A stretch of 64,000 bases of DNA. Source: Jackrogersella multiformis (Eukaryota; Ascomycota; Sordariomycetes; Xylariales; Hypoxylaceae). The DNA is taken from the NCBI GenBank assembly GCA_902806575.1, contig CADCXD010000004.1, positions 2,542,001 through 2,606,000 on the forward strand, in the 5' to 3' direction. Shown here in pieces: positions 1 through 12,212 of this stretch (position 1 is the first letter of the stretch; every line of letters starts with the position of its first letter). The position numbers and the translations under genes were made by a program. The notes under the pieces are model-generated. The model saw only the letters and a program-made list of their open reading frames with translations, did not search any database and had not been told where the DNA came from.

Positions 1-1416
1 TTTTTTTAATATTATTATAAAAAAGTTAAATATAATTAAGTTTAATTTTTTAATAAAAAGGTTTTATTTTATATATTAAAAAAATCGACGCCGTTTATAA
101 ATAAAAACTTTATATATAAATTTTCTTTTATAATATAAATATATTTAAATATCTTTTAATAATAATAAATATTAAAGTATATTTTTATATTATATTTTTT
201 ACATTTATATTTATCGATTTTTAATAGTTTTAAACGGTTAAAAATAACTATAAATCGATTTATAAATTTAAATAATTTTTTAATAATTTTATTAAATAAA
301 TTATTTAAATAAGGGTTTTTTTAATTAATCCTTTTTAATTGTTAATATATCGTTTAAAAGTTATATTTTATAATTTTTTTTAAAAAAAATATAAAAGGTT
401 TTTTATACTCGTTTAAAATTATAATAAATTTTTATTTTTATTTAATATAAATATTTTAAATATTTTATAATTTAATTTCGTTAATAATATTATTTTAACG
501 TTATAATTAAAGTTATAATAAATATAATAAATTATTTACTTTATTATTATTATTATATATATATTATATAAATATTTAATAACGAAACGTTAAATAATAA
601 TAAATAATTTTAAATAATTTTTAAATTTAATCTTTTTATTTTATAAAAAAAATATAATTAATTTTTATAATTTATATAACTTTTATTTAATAATTAAAAA
701 AAGTTTAAATTTAAAAATTAATATATACTTTTTTTATAAACATTAAAAAGTATAAAAATTTAAATTTTTAAAATATTTTTAATTTTTTTAATTTAAATTT
801 TTTTAATTAAAATTAAGTTTATTATTATTATTTTTTCATTTACGTAATATATTAATAATAATATTTTTATTAATATAAAATATATAAATTTATTATTTTA
901 TTTTTAAATAAACTTTTTTAAGGCTTTTTTTTATTTTATTATTAAAATTAATAATAATAACTTTAAGTTTAAAAACTTTAATTATTTCTTATAATTTAAT
1001 TAAATAATTAATAATTTATAAATAACTTTCGTATTTTTTATTTAAAATAAAAATAAAAACGCGATTAAAAATAAATCTCGTTATTATTTAACTTATATAA
1101 TTAAAAAGCATTTTAAATTTATTAATATTATAAATATTATTAATATTAAAAACTTAATAATAATATTATTATATTTTAACGTAATAAAATATTATTTAAA
1201 AAAAGTTATAAAATAATTAATAAATAACCGTATAAATTATATAATAAATTAAATAAAGTTTTAAATTATTTATACCGTTAAATTAATTTTTAAAAATAAA
1301 AAATTATAAAAATTATAAATAATATATTACGTATATATTATAAAACTTTTATAAAAATTTATCGTATAAAAAATCGAATATAAAACCCACCCTTACCGAA
1401 GGTAAAATAATTACAT

Positions 1417-1627
1417 AATAAAAAAATTATTAAATAACGTTAAAATTACGATAAATAACCGAAAAATCGTTATACGATAATATATATATCTTATAACTTT
1501 TAACGTAATTTATAATTATTTCCTTTTATTTTTTAAATAAAAACTTATTAATAAAAATAATAATTAGATTTTAAATAACCTTTTATTTATTACTTTATTT
1601 AAATATTAATTATTTATTTCGTTATAT
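1417..1627 (+). repeat. Left long terminal repeat
   Basis: This repeat aligns to 7864-8075 over its whole length with one single-base length difference. Nearly all mismatches are C/T or G/A, for example CG at 1620-1621 against TA at 8068-8069. That is the divergence expected when RIP acts independently on two originally identical LTRs. Confidence 0.8.
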
Positions 1628-2931
1628 TTTTTTATTTTTATTAAAAAAACGACGTAATATTTAAAAAGATTATTTAATTTATAATTATAAGTTATATATT
1701 TATTAATAAATTTATATCTCGTATTAATAAAAAACTAAAAAATAAATTAAATAATTATTAATTAAACTTTAATAATAATAAAAACAAAAATAACCTTAAT
1801 AATAAAATAAATAACGACCGATCGAAATTTAAAAAATCGAATATATTAATAAATAATAATTAATTTAATAATAATATAAATATAAACTTAAATAACGATA
1901 ATTAATTTAATAACGATATAAGTATAAATTTAAATAATATATTAAAATAATTTTAATATCGTTAATAATGTTATTAAAAAAATAAACTTTTAAAAAATAT
2001 CGATTAAATATTAAAATATAACGCTAATTTATTAACCTTTAAAATAATAATAAATTAAATTAATAAATAAATTTAAATTTATATTCGTATAATAAGTTTT
2101 AATCGTTATAAACTCGTAAATATAAAATAATTAAAAAATATATATCGCTTTATTTAAATTAAACGATAAAATAAATATTAAATTAAAATATTTATTCGTT
2201 TAAGCATAAAAAAACGATATAAATTTCTAATTAATAAAAGTTTAACATCGAAATAACTTTTATATAATATAATAAATAAAATACGATATTTTAATAATTT
2301 AAAAAACGTTAATTTTTTAAATTTTTTTTTAAACGTTTAATTATTTTTATAAATTATAATTAAAACTTTAATATTATTTTACACGTAATATTATCGTAAT
2401 AAAAAACATTTTCACGTTATCGTAAAAGATTAAATAAATTTAAAACATATAAAACTATATATAATTTAAAAAATATTAATTATATAATAAATAAACATCG
2501 TTTAATATTTTAATAAATAACGTATATTTAAAACCCCGATAAAAATAAATGTTAAATTTAAATAATCGTTAAATAAATTATAATTTAAAATTATTTTAAA
2601 ACCTTAATAAAAACTTTTATTAAAATTATAAATAAAAAAATATTAAACTTTTATATATAAATAAAAACGAAACTTTAACCTTTTTTTTAATTAAAAAACG
2701 GTTAAATGTTATATTAAAATAAATATCGTAACAACTTAATTTAATTATTATTACCGTTATTAAAAACCTTTATTTAAAATTATTAATAAAAAGATAAATA
2801 AAACGATTTAAATAATAAAACATTTATTAAAATAAATATATACGTTTAATTTATTTTTAAATTTTTTTTTAAATATACGAAATAAAGCTGCCGTTTTAAA
2901 ATTATACCGTCGTAATTAATAAAAAAAACCG

Positions 2932-3005
2932 TAAAAATTAAAATATAAATAAATATAAAAATTAAAATTAAAATAAATATAAAAATTAAAATTAAAATAA
3001 ATATA
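2932..3005. repeat. 23-bp tandem repeat in the AT tract
   Basis: About three copies of a 23-bp unit made of AAAATTAAAATTAAAATAAA plus TAT lie inside the retrotransposon relic. The last two copies are identical and the first has small changes. It may be a minisatellite that arose after the element decayed. Confidence 0.6.
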
Positions 3006-6000
3006 ATTTATAAAAATTTCGTAAAAAAAAGCTTAAATAAAATTTTTTTTATTAAACTTTATCGATTTAAACGAAAATTACCTTAAATATTTTAAATTTT
3101 ACCTCGCTTTTTTAAACATAATAAATAATTAAGATAAAATATAATTAATCGAATAAATTTTTTTATTTAACGTAATTAATAAATCTTTAAGTTTTTTATA
3201 TTTCGATTAAAAATAAATAAATTAAAAATTATTTTATATATAATAATTTATTAATAAAATTTCGGACTTTATATTAAGTTTAATTTAAAAAAATTTCTTA
3301 ATTTAATTTTTAATAAAAAACCCGCGTACGTCGTTAATTTTATAAGTTTAAAATTAAAAAATAAATTTATAATCCGAAAATAAATAATAACTTATTAATA
3401 AACGTTAAATTATTAAATTATTTAAAATCGTTTTAAAACGTTTATAACGAATTAAAAACGAAAAAACTTTTTATATTTTTAATATTAAATACGTTATTAA
3501 TTTAACGAAAGATTTCGTATTTTTATATAATTTTATATATTTTATATTAAAATTATAATAAAAAGAATTATAAAAATATATCCGAGATAACTTTTTTATC
3601 GAAACTTTTATTTTTTTCGTATTTAAAAAAAATAATAAACTTTAATTATACGTTAATTATTAAAACCTTAATTAAATTACCGTAAAAAATCGATATTTTT
3701 TACCTTTTATATTAAAAATTATAAATTAACTTAATTTCGTTAAAATTTTCTTTAAATTAAACTTTCGTAACGTTTATTATTAAATTTAAATTCGAAAAAA
3801 AATTAATAAAAAACTATATTTTAAACGCGTTATAAATAATTCGAATATACGATTATATTTTTCGAATTAATTAACGTTTTAACGACTTTTTAAACTTATA
3901 TATATATAATTTATTTAAATAACGTTAAAAATATATAAAATATTTTTAATTAATTTATAAACGATTACGTAAATACGGTTTATTTATTAAATTATTAAAA
4001 TGTAAATTTTTTAAGTTTATAATAATTATCGAAAAAGTAAAAATAAATTTTAAATAAATCGAAACGATTTAAAATTAACCGAAATTAAAATTAATATATA
4101 ATATTTAAATATTTTTAAAATTCGTAAACTTTTATCGAAAATTTATCGCCGGTTATTCGAAAATCGTAAAATTAATTATAAAATTATTTTAATAATTTAT
4201 CGAAATAAAAATAACTTTTAATAAATTATAAAAAACGTTTTATTTCGTAATTATACTTCGATATTAAAACTTTTAATTAAAAATTAAAATTAAAATAAAC
4301 GCGTTTTAAAAAACCGTATTTATAATTTTATCGTAAAAATATAATATTAATTAAAAGCCGATTATTTTTAATCGTAAAAATTAATTAATACGAAATTATA
4401 TTAATATATTAATTAAAAATCTTTTCTCGTTATCGTAAAAAAATTAAAACATTAACGTTATTATTTAAAAAAAACGAAAATTTTATTTATCGTTTTAATA
4501 AATTACGAAATATTAAAAAACGTCGTAAAATCGTTAACGCGTAATTTACGAAATTAATTAACTCGTTAAATTTATAAATTATTATAATTTAATTTTAAAC
4601 TTTAATATCGATCGAATATTATAAACCTCGTTAATAAACCGTTAAAAAATTCGATTATATATTCGAAAAAGATTAATATGAAAATATCGTTTTAAATTTA
4701 ACGAAAAATTTAAAACTCGTTAATAAATTATTAATTGAAATAATTATTATTATAACGAACTTTTAAATCGTTAAAAAAAACGTTTTAATTTAAAATAAAT
4801 TTTTTTAATCGTATAAAAATCGATAATAATATAAAAGCTTTAAAAAAATATTAAAACGTAAAAACCTCGAAAAAATATTAAAAGAAAAGTTTAAACCGTA
4901 TAAAAGCCGGGTAAACCGTAAAAATTATATTAAAACACCGACGTTATAAATAAAATATCGTTTTAATTAAAAAAAATAATAACTTTTATTTTTATTTTAT
5001 ATATAAATTAAAAGTAATTATAAAAATTTAAATCGCCGCGTTTATTTAAATAAAAATTAAGTTAAAATACCTTAAATAATTTACGCGAAACGAAAGATTA
5101 ACGCTCGAAATTACTTAAATAAATTATTTTAAAACGAAAAACGTTAAAAAATAAAAACTTTTAAAATTAATATTTTAAAATAAAGTAAATAAAACGTAAA
5201 TTAACCGAAATTAATTTAACGATTTAATATATAAAAATATCGTAAACGTAATTTTAAAGTAATATATTTTAAAAATAATAATTACGATAATAATAAAAAA
5301 TAAATAAACTTACGTTTTTTAACGTTAACTCGTTTTTATAAGTTAATAAAATAATTATAAATAAAAAACTTAAATATTATTTTTTTACCGAAAAACGTAC
5401 GAAAAAAACCCGAAACGTAAAATAAATATTTTTTAAACTAATAAAATACGTTATTATTTAAAAATAAATTAATTATTTTAACGTAAAAAACGTTACGATA
5501 ATATTTATTATTTTAATATTATAATAATTTAAAAATAAATTATATTAACCCGAATAAAATAATAAAATTTTTATTAAAAATCTTTTATTAAAAAAAATTA
5601 ACGTAAAACGTTCGTAATTACGTAATTAAATATTTATAATATAACGAAACTTAAAAACCGAAACATTAATTTTACGAATAATTAAACTCGTTATTATTAT
5701 TAAAATAATCGGTTTAAAAAATTAATCTCGATTTTATTATAAAATTACCGTTAAATATAAAAACGATAATTTAATTTATAATACGATTTTAATAATCGTA
5801 AACCGTTTTACAATTATTAAATTATTTATATTTATTATAAAAACGTTAAATATAATAAAACTTATAAAAATATTTTACGAAAAAATTAAATAATATTAAA
5901 AAAATCGCCCGGTAATTATTTATCGTTTAATATTTATAAACGAACGAATAAATAAAACAATTAAATTAAATATTTAAAAAATAATTACGATTTTATTACG

Positions 6001-7134
6001 TTAAAAAGCCGTATAAATAAATTAAAATATTTTATAAAGTAAAATTCTCGTATAATAATTAAATATACGATATTATCGAATATTTCTCGTTTTAAGTTTT
6101 TTACGAGTATTATTTACGTTCGATTAAATACGTGTCGAAACGTATATAAATTTAAGTTTAAAAAATAAAAGAAAAATTAATTCGAACGATAATTATACGC
6201 CGAACGTTTCGTAAATATTAAAAAAAAATTTAATAATTAATAATAATATTATAATTAAAAATATACGTTAAAAACTTTCGAAATAAAAAATCGTAAAGTT
6301 ATTAATAACGTATTTTAAATTTAAAATATAGAAAAATCGTTTCAACGTATATTTAAATTAAAATAATAAAAAAGGTAAGTTTAATAACGTATAAAATTAA
6401 ATTATCGCCGTAATATAATTAAATATATAATATATTTTTAATATTTAATTTAAAGCTTTAACGCGATTAAATTAAAAATAATAAAAAACGGTCGAAAAAT
6501 TACCGAAACTCGTTAATAAATAAATAAAATAAATCGTTAAAAATATCGTAAAATATCGAAACGATCGAAACGACCGAAAATATTTAATTAAATAAAAAAA
6601 ATAACTTATAAAATTTAATATATAAAAATTTTAAAAATACTTAAAAAACGTAATAACGTTATTACGTTAATACGAAAATAAAGTAAAAGATTTTTATCGA
6701 AAATAAAATTACGTTATTATTAAATATCGTATAAACATTTAAAATAAATAAATAATTATTTATATTATTTCGTTTATTATTAATTTCGTTCGAAAAAACC
6801 GTTCGACCGACGTTTAAACGTCGATAAATTATTTTTCGTATTATAACCGAAATTATATTTTCGAAAAACTTATAAAGCTTTCGTAAAAAATTAATAAATA
6901 ACCGCCGTATAATAATACGTACGAAAAAAAAGTTATTATTTTTTTAATAAATTATAAAATTAAATTTATTTTCGATCGAACGAAAATAATTTTTCGATTT
7001 AACGAATTATAAAAATTTATTTATACGATTTAATTTTTTAAACTTTTTAACCGAAAACTCGTTTTATTTATAAAAATACTCGGCTTAATATCGTAATCGT
7101 TTAAAAAAATCACCGACCCGTTAAATTATACTGA

Positions 7135-7184
7135 AAAAATTAAAAAATATTTCGAAAAAATTAAAAAATATTTCGAAAAAATTA
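7135..7184. repeat. 21-bp tandem repeat in the AT tract
   Basis: Two and a half copies of a 21-bp unit containing AAAAAATATTTCG lie head to tail within the internal part of the retrotransposon relic. No function is apparent. Confidence 0.6.
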
Positions 7185-7863
7185 ACATAATAATCGCACG
7201 AAATATAATAAACTTATAACACGAAAAGCTTAATAATTCGTATAATTAATCACGTAAAAAAAACTTTTAAATTTCGTAAAATAATATAACTCGTAATAAA
7301 AATACCGTTTAATTAAATATTTAACGTAAAAAATAACGTCGTAAATAAATTTATTTACGATATTTTTATCGACGTTTTCGTCGATAAATATACGACGATC
7401 GAAATAATATTAACTTTTTTCGTAATTAAAAAAGTAACGAAAAAAAATTTCCGGATAATAAATTATAACGACGAAAAAATAAAAAATCTTCGAGTAAAAA
7501 TAAATAATAATAAAAAAAACGAAACTTTATAATAAAACAAAAATAACGTTAAATAAACCGATAAATAATTAAGCTTTTTATTAATAAAACGTTATATTTT
7601 AAAATTTATAATTAATTTTCGATTTTATCGAACGTATTATAATTAACGAACGAAAAATAAAATTATCGTAATAATTCACTTTTTTTAAAATTTATTTTAA
7701 ATAAATAATATATAATAAATTAAAAATTATCGTATATCGTTAAATACGTTTTTATAAAACTTAATAACGAAAAAATAACGCCGTTAAAAACTCGCGATTA
7801 TAAAAAATTAATATAAAAAATTAAATATAAAATTTATTTTTATTAAAAGTAAAAAGATTATTA

Positions 7864-8075
7864 AATAAAAAAATTATTAAATAACGTTAAAATTATAATA
7901 AATAACCGAAAAATCGCCGTACGATAACACGTATATTTTATAACTTTTAACGTAATTTATAATTACTTATTTTTTATTTTTTAAATAAAAGTTTATTAAT
8001 AAAAATAACGATTAAATTTTAAATAACTTTTTATTTATTATTTTATTTAAATATTAATTATTTATTTTATTATAT
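7864..8075 (+). repeat. Right long terminal repeat
   Basis: Partner of the repeat at 1417-1627. It keeps a few C and G bases that the left copy has lost (around 7915-7932) and has lost others, so each copy mutated separately. The similarity stops abruptly after TTATAT, followed by unrelated ATCGTTACG. Confidence 0.8.
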
Positions 8076-10140
8076 ATCGTTACGATACGTTATTTTTAAA
8101 TACGAATTAATTAAATTTATATTTTCGTAATAATTTTATAAAAAATAATTTTATAAAAAAGTTTTTAAATTCTTTTAAAAACTTTTTTTAAATTAAAAAT
8201 AAATAATCGTTAATTAATTTAAAAACGAAAAAATTTATAAATAAACTTCTATAAAATACGTTATCGTTAAATTTACTTAAATTATATTTATAATTAAAAA
8301 TAATTATATATTTTTAAAAATAAAATAAACCGATAAATTTATAAAAAAACATAAAAAAGTATATAAATTAATAAAAAAGTAAATAAAAATTATATATTTA
8401 TATATAAAACGTAAAAAAAAAATCGATAAATCTTTTTTAATTAATATACGTAAAAAGTTTAATATTTTATTTTTAAATAAATATAATATAAATAAAACGA
8501 GATTATAAAAAAAATTAATTAAATTAAAGAATTTTAAAAATTTTATCGTTATTATATTTAAATCGTTAAATTAATTATTATAACGTAAATTATAATATTA
8601 AAATATATTTTTAAAAATAAATTTTTTTTTTTTAAATATAATAATTTAAATAAAAATATATAATTATTTTTAAAAATTAAACGAATAATATTATTATTAA
8701 TCGTTAATTAATATAAATTTTTCTCGTTAAAATAAAGCCACGATATTATAAATAATATCATTTATTTATATTTAATAATAATTTTTTATATATTAATTAA
8801 ATTTATATAATTAATATATATAAATAAAATAATTTTTTTATATTTATCGTTATATATTAACGATAAAATATAATTATTTAATATAAATATATTTTTAACG
8901 TTAAAATTTTATTTTCGTATAAAAATAAAATTATTCGTATCTTTTATAATAACGACGTTTATATATAAATAACGTATATTTAAAATATATATTAAAATTA
9001 ATATAAAGGCTTTTTTATCGCATAATATACTTTTAAAATAAAAAAAATATAACGTTAACGAGAAATTTAATAACTTATACCCGATATACTTTTTTTATTT
9101 TTATTAAAAAATACTTTTATTACTTTTAAACGTTTTAAAAACATATTTAATTAACTTAAAGAAATTAAAAAAAATTATATCGCCGTTAATTACGATATTT
9201 ATAACTTAAAAATAAAGTTAAAAAAGCTTTTACATTTTAAGTTATTAAAATCGCTTTTTTTTAAATAATTAATATAAAATTAAAAATATAATTAAATATA
9301 ATTATTTTTAATATATAATAAATTATTTAACTTAATTTTAATAAAATATTTATTAATTTATTATAAATTTAAAATACGTAATTTAAAAAAAAATTAAATA
9401 AACTTTTATTTAATAAATTAATTTTAAACTTTATTATAATACGAAAAAATAATATAAATAAAAAACGACGAAATAATAAATAAATAATTTTTTAATTTAA
9501 TTATTATACGTTTTAATAATTTAAAACTTTATTTAATTTATTACGTGATTTATACGATTATATCGTTATTTTTTTAATATATTATTTCGTATTAAAACTT
9601 TAATTTATTATTATAATTATTTTTTAAAACGTTAATAATTAAAGTAAAATTTAATATATAATATAAATTTATAATTATATTAAAAGTTTTTACCGTTTTT
9701 ATTTATATATATTTTAAAAAATTATTATTATTTAATACTTTTTATATATAATAATTTAACTTTTTAAAAATAATTTTTATTTTTTTTAATATATATTTTA
9801 TATAAACCGATATTTTTTATAATTTTAAATATAATTTAAATTTATACGATAAAAAAATTTATTATCGTTTTTATTTTTACGTTTATTAAAAAAATTATAT
9901 CGTGTAAAATTAAAATAATATTTTTTAATAAAAACTTTTAATATAATTTAAAATATATTAATAATAAATAAATAAGTTTAAAATAATAACTTTAAATATT
10001 ATAATATTTAAATTATTATGTTTTATAATTATTATTAAAAACTTATAAAAAATATAATAATATAAATATAAATGCGATAAACTTAATAATATAAGTGATA
10101 AATAAATATCGTTAAATGTTTTAAAAAAACACTTTATATA

Positions 10141-10988
10141 TAAGTCGAATTATCGTTACGCGGACATATTAAATGCGGGCCATTTATTTTTTATATAAAA
10201 TCGTTAAAACGTTATATTCGTAACTTATTAAATAAAATAATTATAATTATATAATTCATTTTTTAATATTATTTATAATGAAGTTATTATATATTTAAAG
10301 TTTCATAAAATTAAAAAAATGTTAAAGTAAGTAAATAATTTTTTAAAATTCGAGTTTTTTATTTTATATATAAATTATATATAATTTTCTTACGTTTCTT
10401 TAAAAAATCTTAATTAAATAATTATATTATTTTAATTTTTAGTTTTAAATTTATTAAATCATTTAATAACTTAAATATATTATATTATAATTACACGTTA
10501 TAAAATAATATATTTATTTAATAATAAAAGTTTAAACTTTTATGTTTTATTTTTACATATAAAATTTCACGTAAATTTTCCTTATAAATATTAAAAACAT
10601 TATAATTAAACGAATAAATTTTATAATAACGTATAATTTTAATATAACGTATATATGAAAGAAAATGATTTAATAAAATTAAAAGTAAATTTAAAAGTGG
10701 TATGGTGATTTAGTTATGAATTTTTAAAGATACGTAGAAAAAAATATATATAATTTACATATAAAATAAAAAACTCGAACTTTAAAAAATCATTTATCCA
10801 CTTTAATATTTTTCTAATTTTACAAAACTTTATATATATATTCATATTATTATAAATAACTTATATAATTTAACCGTATATTTATAGCTATTTTATTTAA
10901 TTAATTATAAATATAACGTTTTAGCGATTTTATATGGGAAAATGGGTGGCCCGCACCTGGTATGTGCACGTAACGGCGGTTCGACTTA
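10141..10988. mobile_element. Foldback (palindromic) element at the AT/GC boundary
   Basis: The two halves of this 848-bp segment are inverted copies of each other. The outer ends read TAAGTCGA (10141-10148) and TCGACTTA (10981-10988), and GCGGGCCA at 10175-10182 faces TGGCCCGC at 10947-10954. The match continues inward past CGAG (10351) facing CTCG (10774) and TTATTAAATCATTT (10451) facing its complement at 10662, leaving a loop of about 100 nt. Most mismatches are transitions, and the distal right arm keeps far more G and C than the left, so RIP has acted unequally. TA flanks both AGTCGA tips, as in a Tc1/mariner-type target duplication, but TA is its own complement, so this is weak. It could be a MITE or foldback transposon, or an inverted duplication. 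No protein is encoded. Confidence 0.75.
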
Positions 10989-11058
10989 AGAAAAAAAAGC
11001 ACTCTGTAAATAGCATCGCTTTTTGAAAAATATCGATGATCTGCTCAAACCTTTATCC

Positions 11059-11600
11059 CTAACATTCACCGACCATATAAGCAGGCAGTGACTCTCCTCT
11101 TATCAGTAAGCATTGGCTGAGAGTTATAAAGCTGAATAAGGGGCTCACTGTGAGAAGGAATACCATGTGGACTTCTAGTAATCTATTTAATGGTATCAAG
11201 TAACGGAGAAATGTATAAAAAGATAGGCATATCGATATTTTGCTGAAAGTGAAGCCAAGAGTCAAGAAAATCTATCCAAGGTATTCGAGCTTTAGAGCTG
11301 CTTTAACATGCTCTTGGTAGATAATTTGTCCTGCTAGAAAGATGCCATTAGCCACGCCAAACATTTAATTCAAGAGGTTTATTAGTATTCTGAATTACCA
11401 AAAGACGTTTAATGACAATGATTTTGCTTACTGCTGCGAGCCAAAGAGTAAAGTCAAACCAGACGCCATCATGTATTCTATATTCTCCATTAGGTCGGGT
11501 AATACACATCGGAAGAGCAATCATTACGGTCACCAGTGACCATAAGAGGAGCCACATGGTCTCGCAGAGTGTATTGATTTCCAACATGGTCGCAAAACTC
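11059..11600 (-). pseudogene. PTH11/rhodopsin-like membrane protein relic
   Basis: Minus-strand translation gives two conserved-looking blocks in different frames. The first (about 11,587-11,360) has hydrophobic stretches and HDGVWFDFTLWLAAVSK. The second (about 11,355-11,059) reads GQIIYQEHVKAALKLEYLG, then a TAG stop at 11272-11274, then LGFTFSKISICLSF and later SQCLLIRGE and PAYMVGEC. The pattern of hydrophobic helices with YQEHVKAALKLEYLG and FTFSKISICL resembles the fungal rhodopsin-domain (PTH11-like) integral membrane family, recognised from memory of that family. A frameshift near 11,350 and the nonsense codon (one C-to-T change from CAG) make it a pseudogene. The frame ends at TAG 11059-11061, about 70 bp from the foldback element, so the 3' part was probably lost or displaced. 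The family call is moderate; the pseudogene status is firmer. Confidence 0.55.
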
Positions 11601-12212
11601 GCATTTAAAAGATAATTCCTTCGTTGAGTTTGATATCACGTCCCAGGAAGACATGTACGGACCTTTATATATAATTGTAGACTGACTCGGTGGTGATATT
11701 GTATGATAAACTGGCACGAGAGTTCATAAGTCGTGAACCTTAGAGAGTTTAATTTCAACTAGCAACTTGTGAAGACATTTAGTACGGACATGTTTAGGAC
11801 TGTTAGCTAGTTAGACGAGGATGTGTTGCTATAGCTACCTGCCGGTGGGAGGTATATCAATTACCTCGATTGCGATACCCCTAGGTGTCTATTGCCTAGC
11901 GTATCGTAATGAGAGTACCTACCTCGAGGTAAGCTTCGAACTATGGTTTAACTCTTCGACTCGACCATAAAGTGAAATATAAAACTAACCCAATAAAAGC
12001 CACGTTTGAATCTAAATTATTATTTACCTTGTATACTTTACTTAGGGTAACATAGCAACTAGCAAGCAGCCTTAACAAACCCTACCATGCTAGCTAACGA
12101 CCTTTCGAGATAGCAAGAAACCCCATAATCATAATAGAATAATAGAAACCTGATACACTTTTGAACTAGGACCGCACGATGCCCTCGCCGATATACACCC
12201 CGACGATCATGA
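11601..12212. other. Intergenic, no gene seen
   Basis: Ordinary composition. It holds the 3' flank of the thiolase gene (on the minus strand) and the region upstream of the rhodopsin-like relic. Only short unconvincing frames are present. Confidence 0.6.

Larger units (their letters stand above)
1417..8075 (+). mobile_element. RIP-degraded LTR retrotransposon (6.7 kb)
   Basis: Two direct repeats of about 211 bp begin at 1417 and 7864, giving an element length typical of Ty1/copia or Ty3/gypsy retrotransposons. The internal 6.2 kb has lost all reading frames through C-to-T and G-to-A change, so Gag-Pol motifs and the superfamily cannot be read. A purine-rich run (about 7845-7857, AAAAGTAAAAAGA) lies just before the right repeat, where a polypurine tract would be, and this is the only hint that the element runs left to right. 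The exact ends, the TG..CA dinucleotides and target-site duplication are obscured by mutation. The size and paired repeats are seen; the retrotransposon identity is inferred from them. Confidence 0.75.
1..10930. repeat. AT-rich, RIP-mutated repeat tract
   Basis: The tract is almost entirely A and T on both strands and has no open frame of 60 codons or more. The residual C and G sit mostly in CpG, with some CpT; CpA and TpG are very rare. This is the expected outcome of repeat-induced point mutation, the premeiotic C-to-T mutation of duplicated DNA in filamentous ascomycetes. Composition returns to normal abruptly near 10,930. Inside it I can recognise an LTR pair, small tandem repeats and a foldback element; the remainder (about 1-1,410 and 8,080-10,140) is probably older repeat debris that I cannot classify. 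Such tracts are usually heterochromatic. Whether this is a pericentromeric, subtelomeric or interstitial block cannot be told from the window. Confidence 0.9.

Noticed and set aside
1..10930. Centromere or telomere
   Set aside because: AT-rich RIP DNA is compatible with a centromere flank, but there is no telomeric TTAGGG array and the tract extends out of the window, so location cannot be decided.
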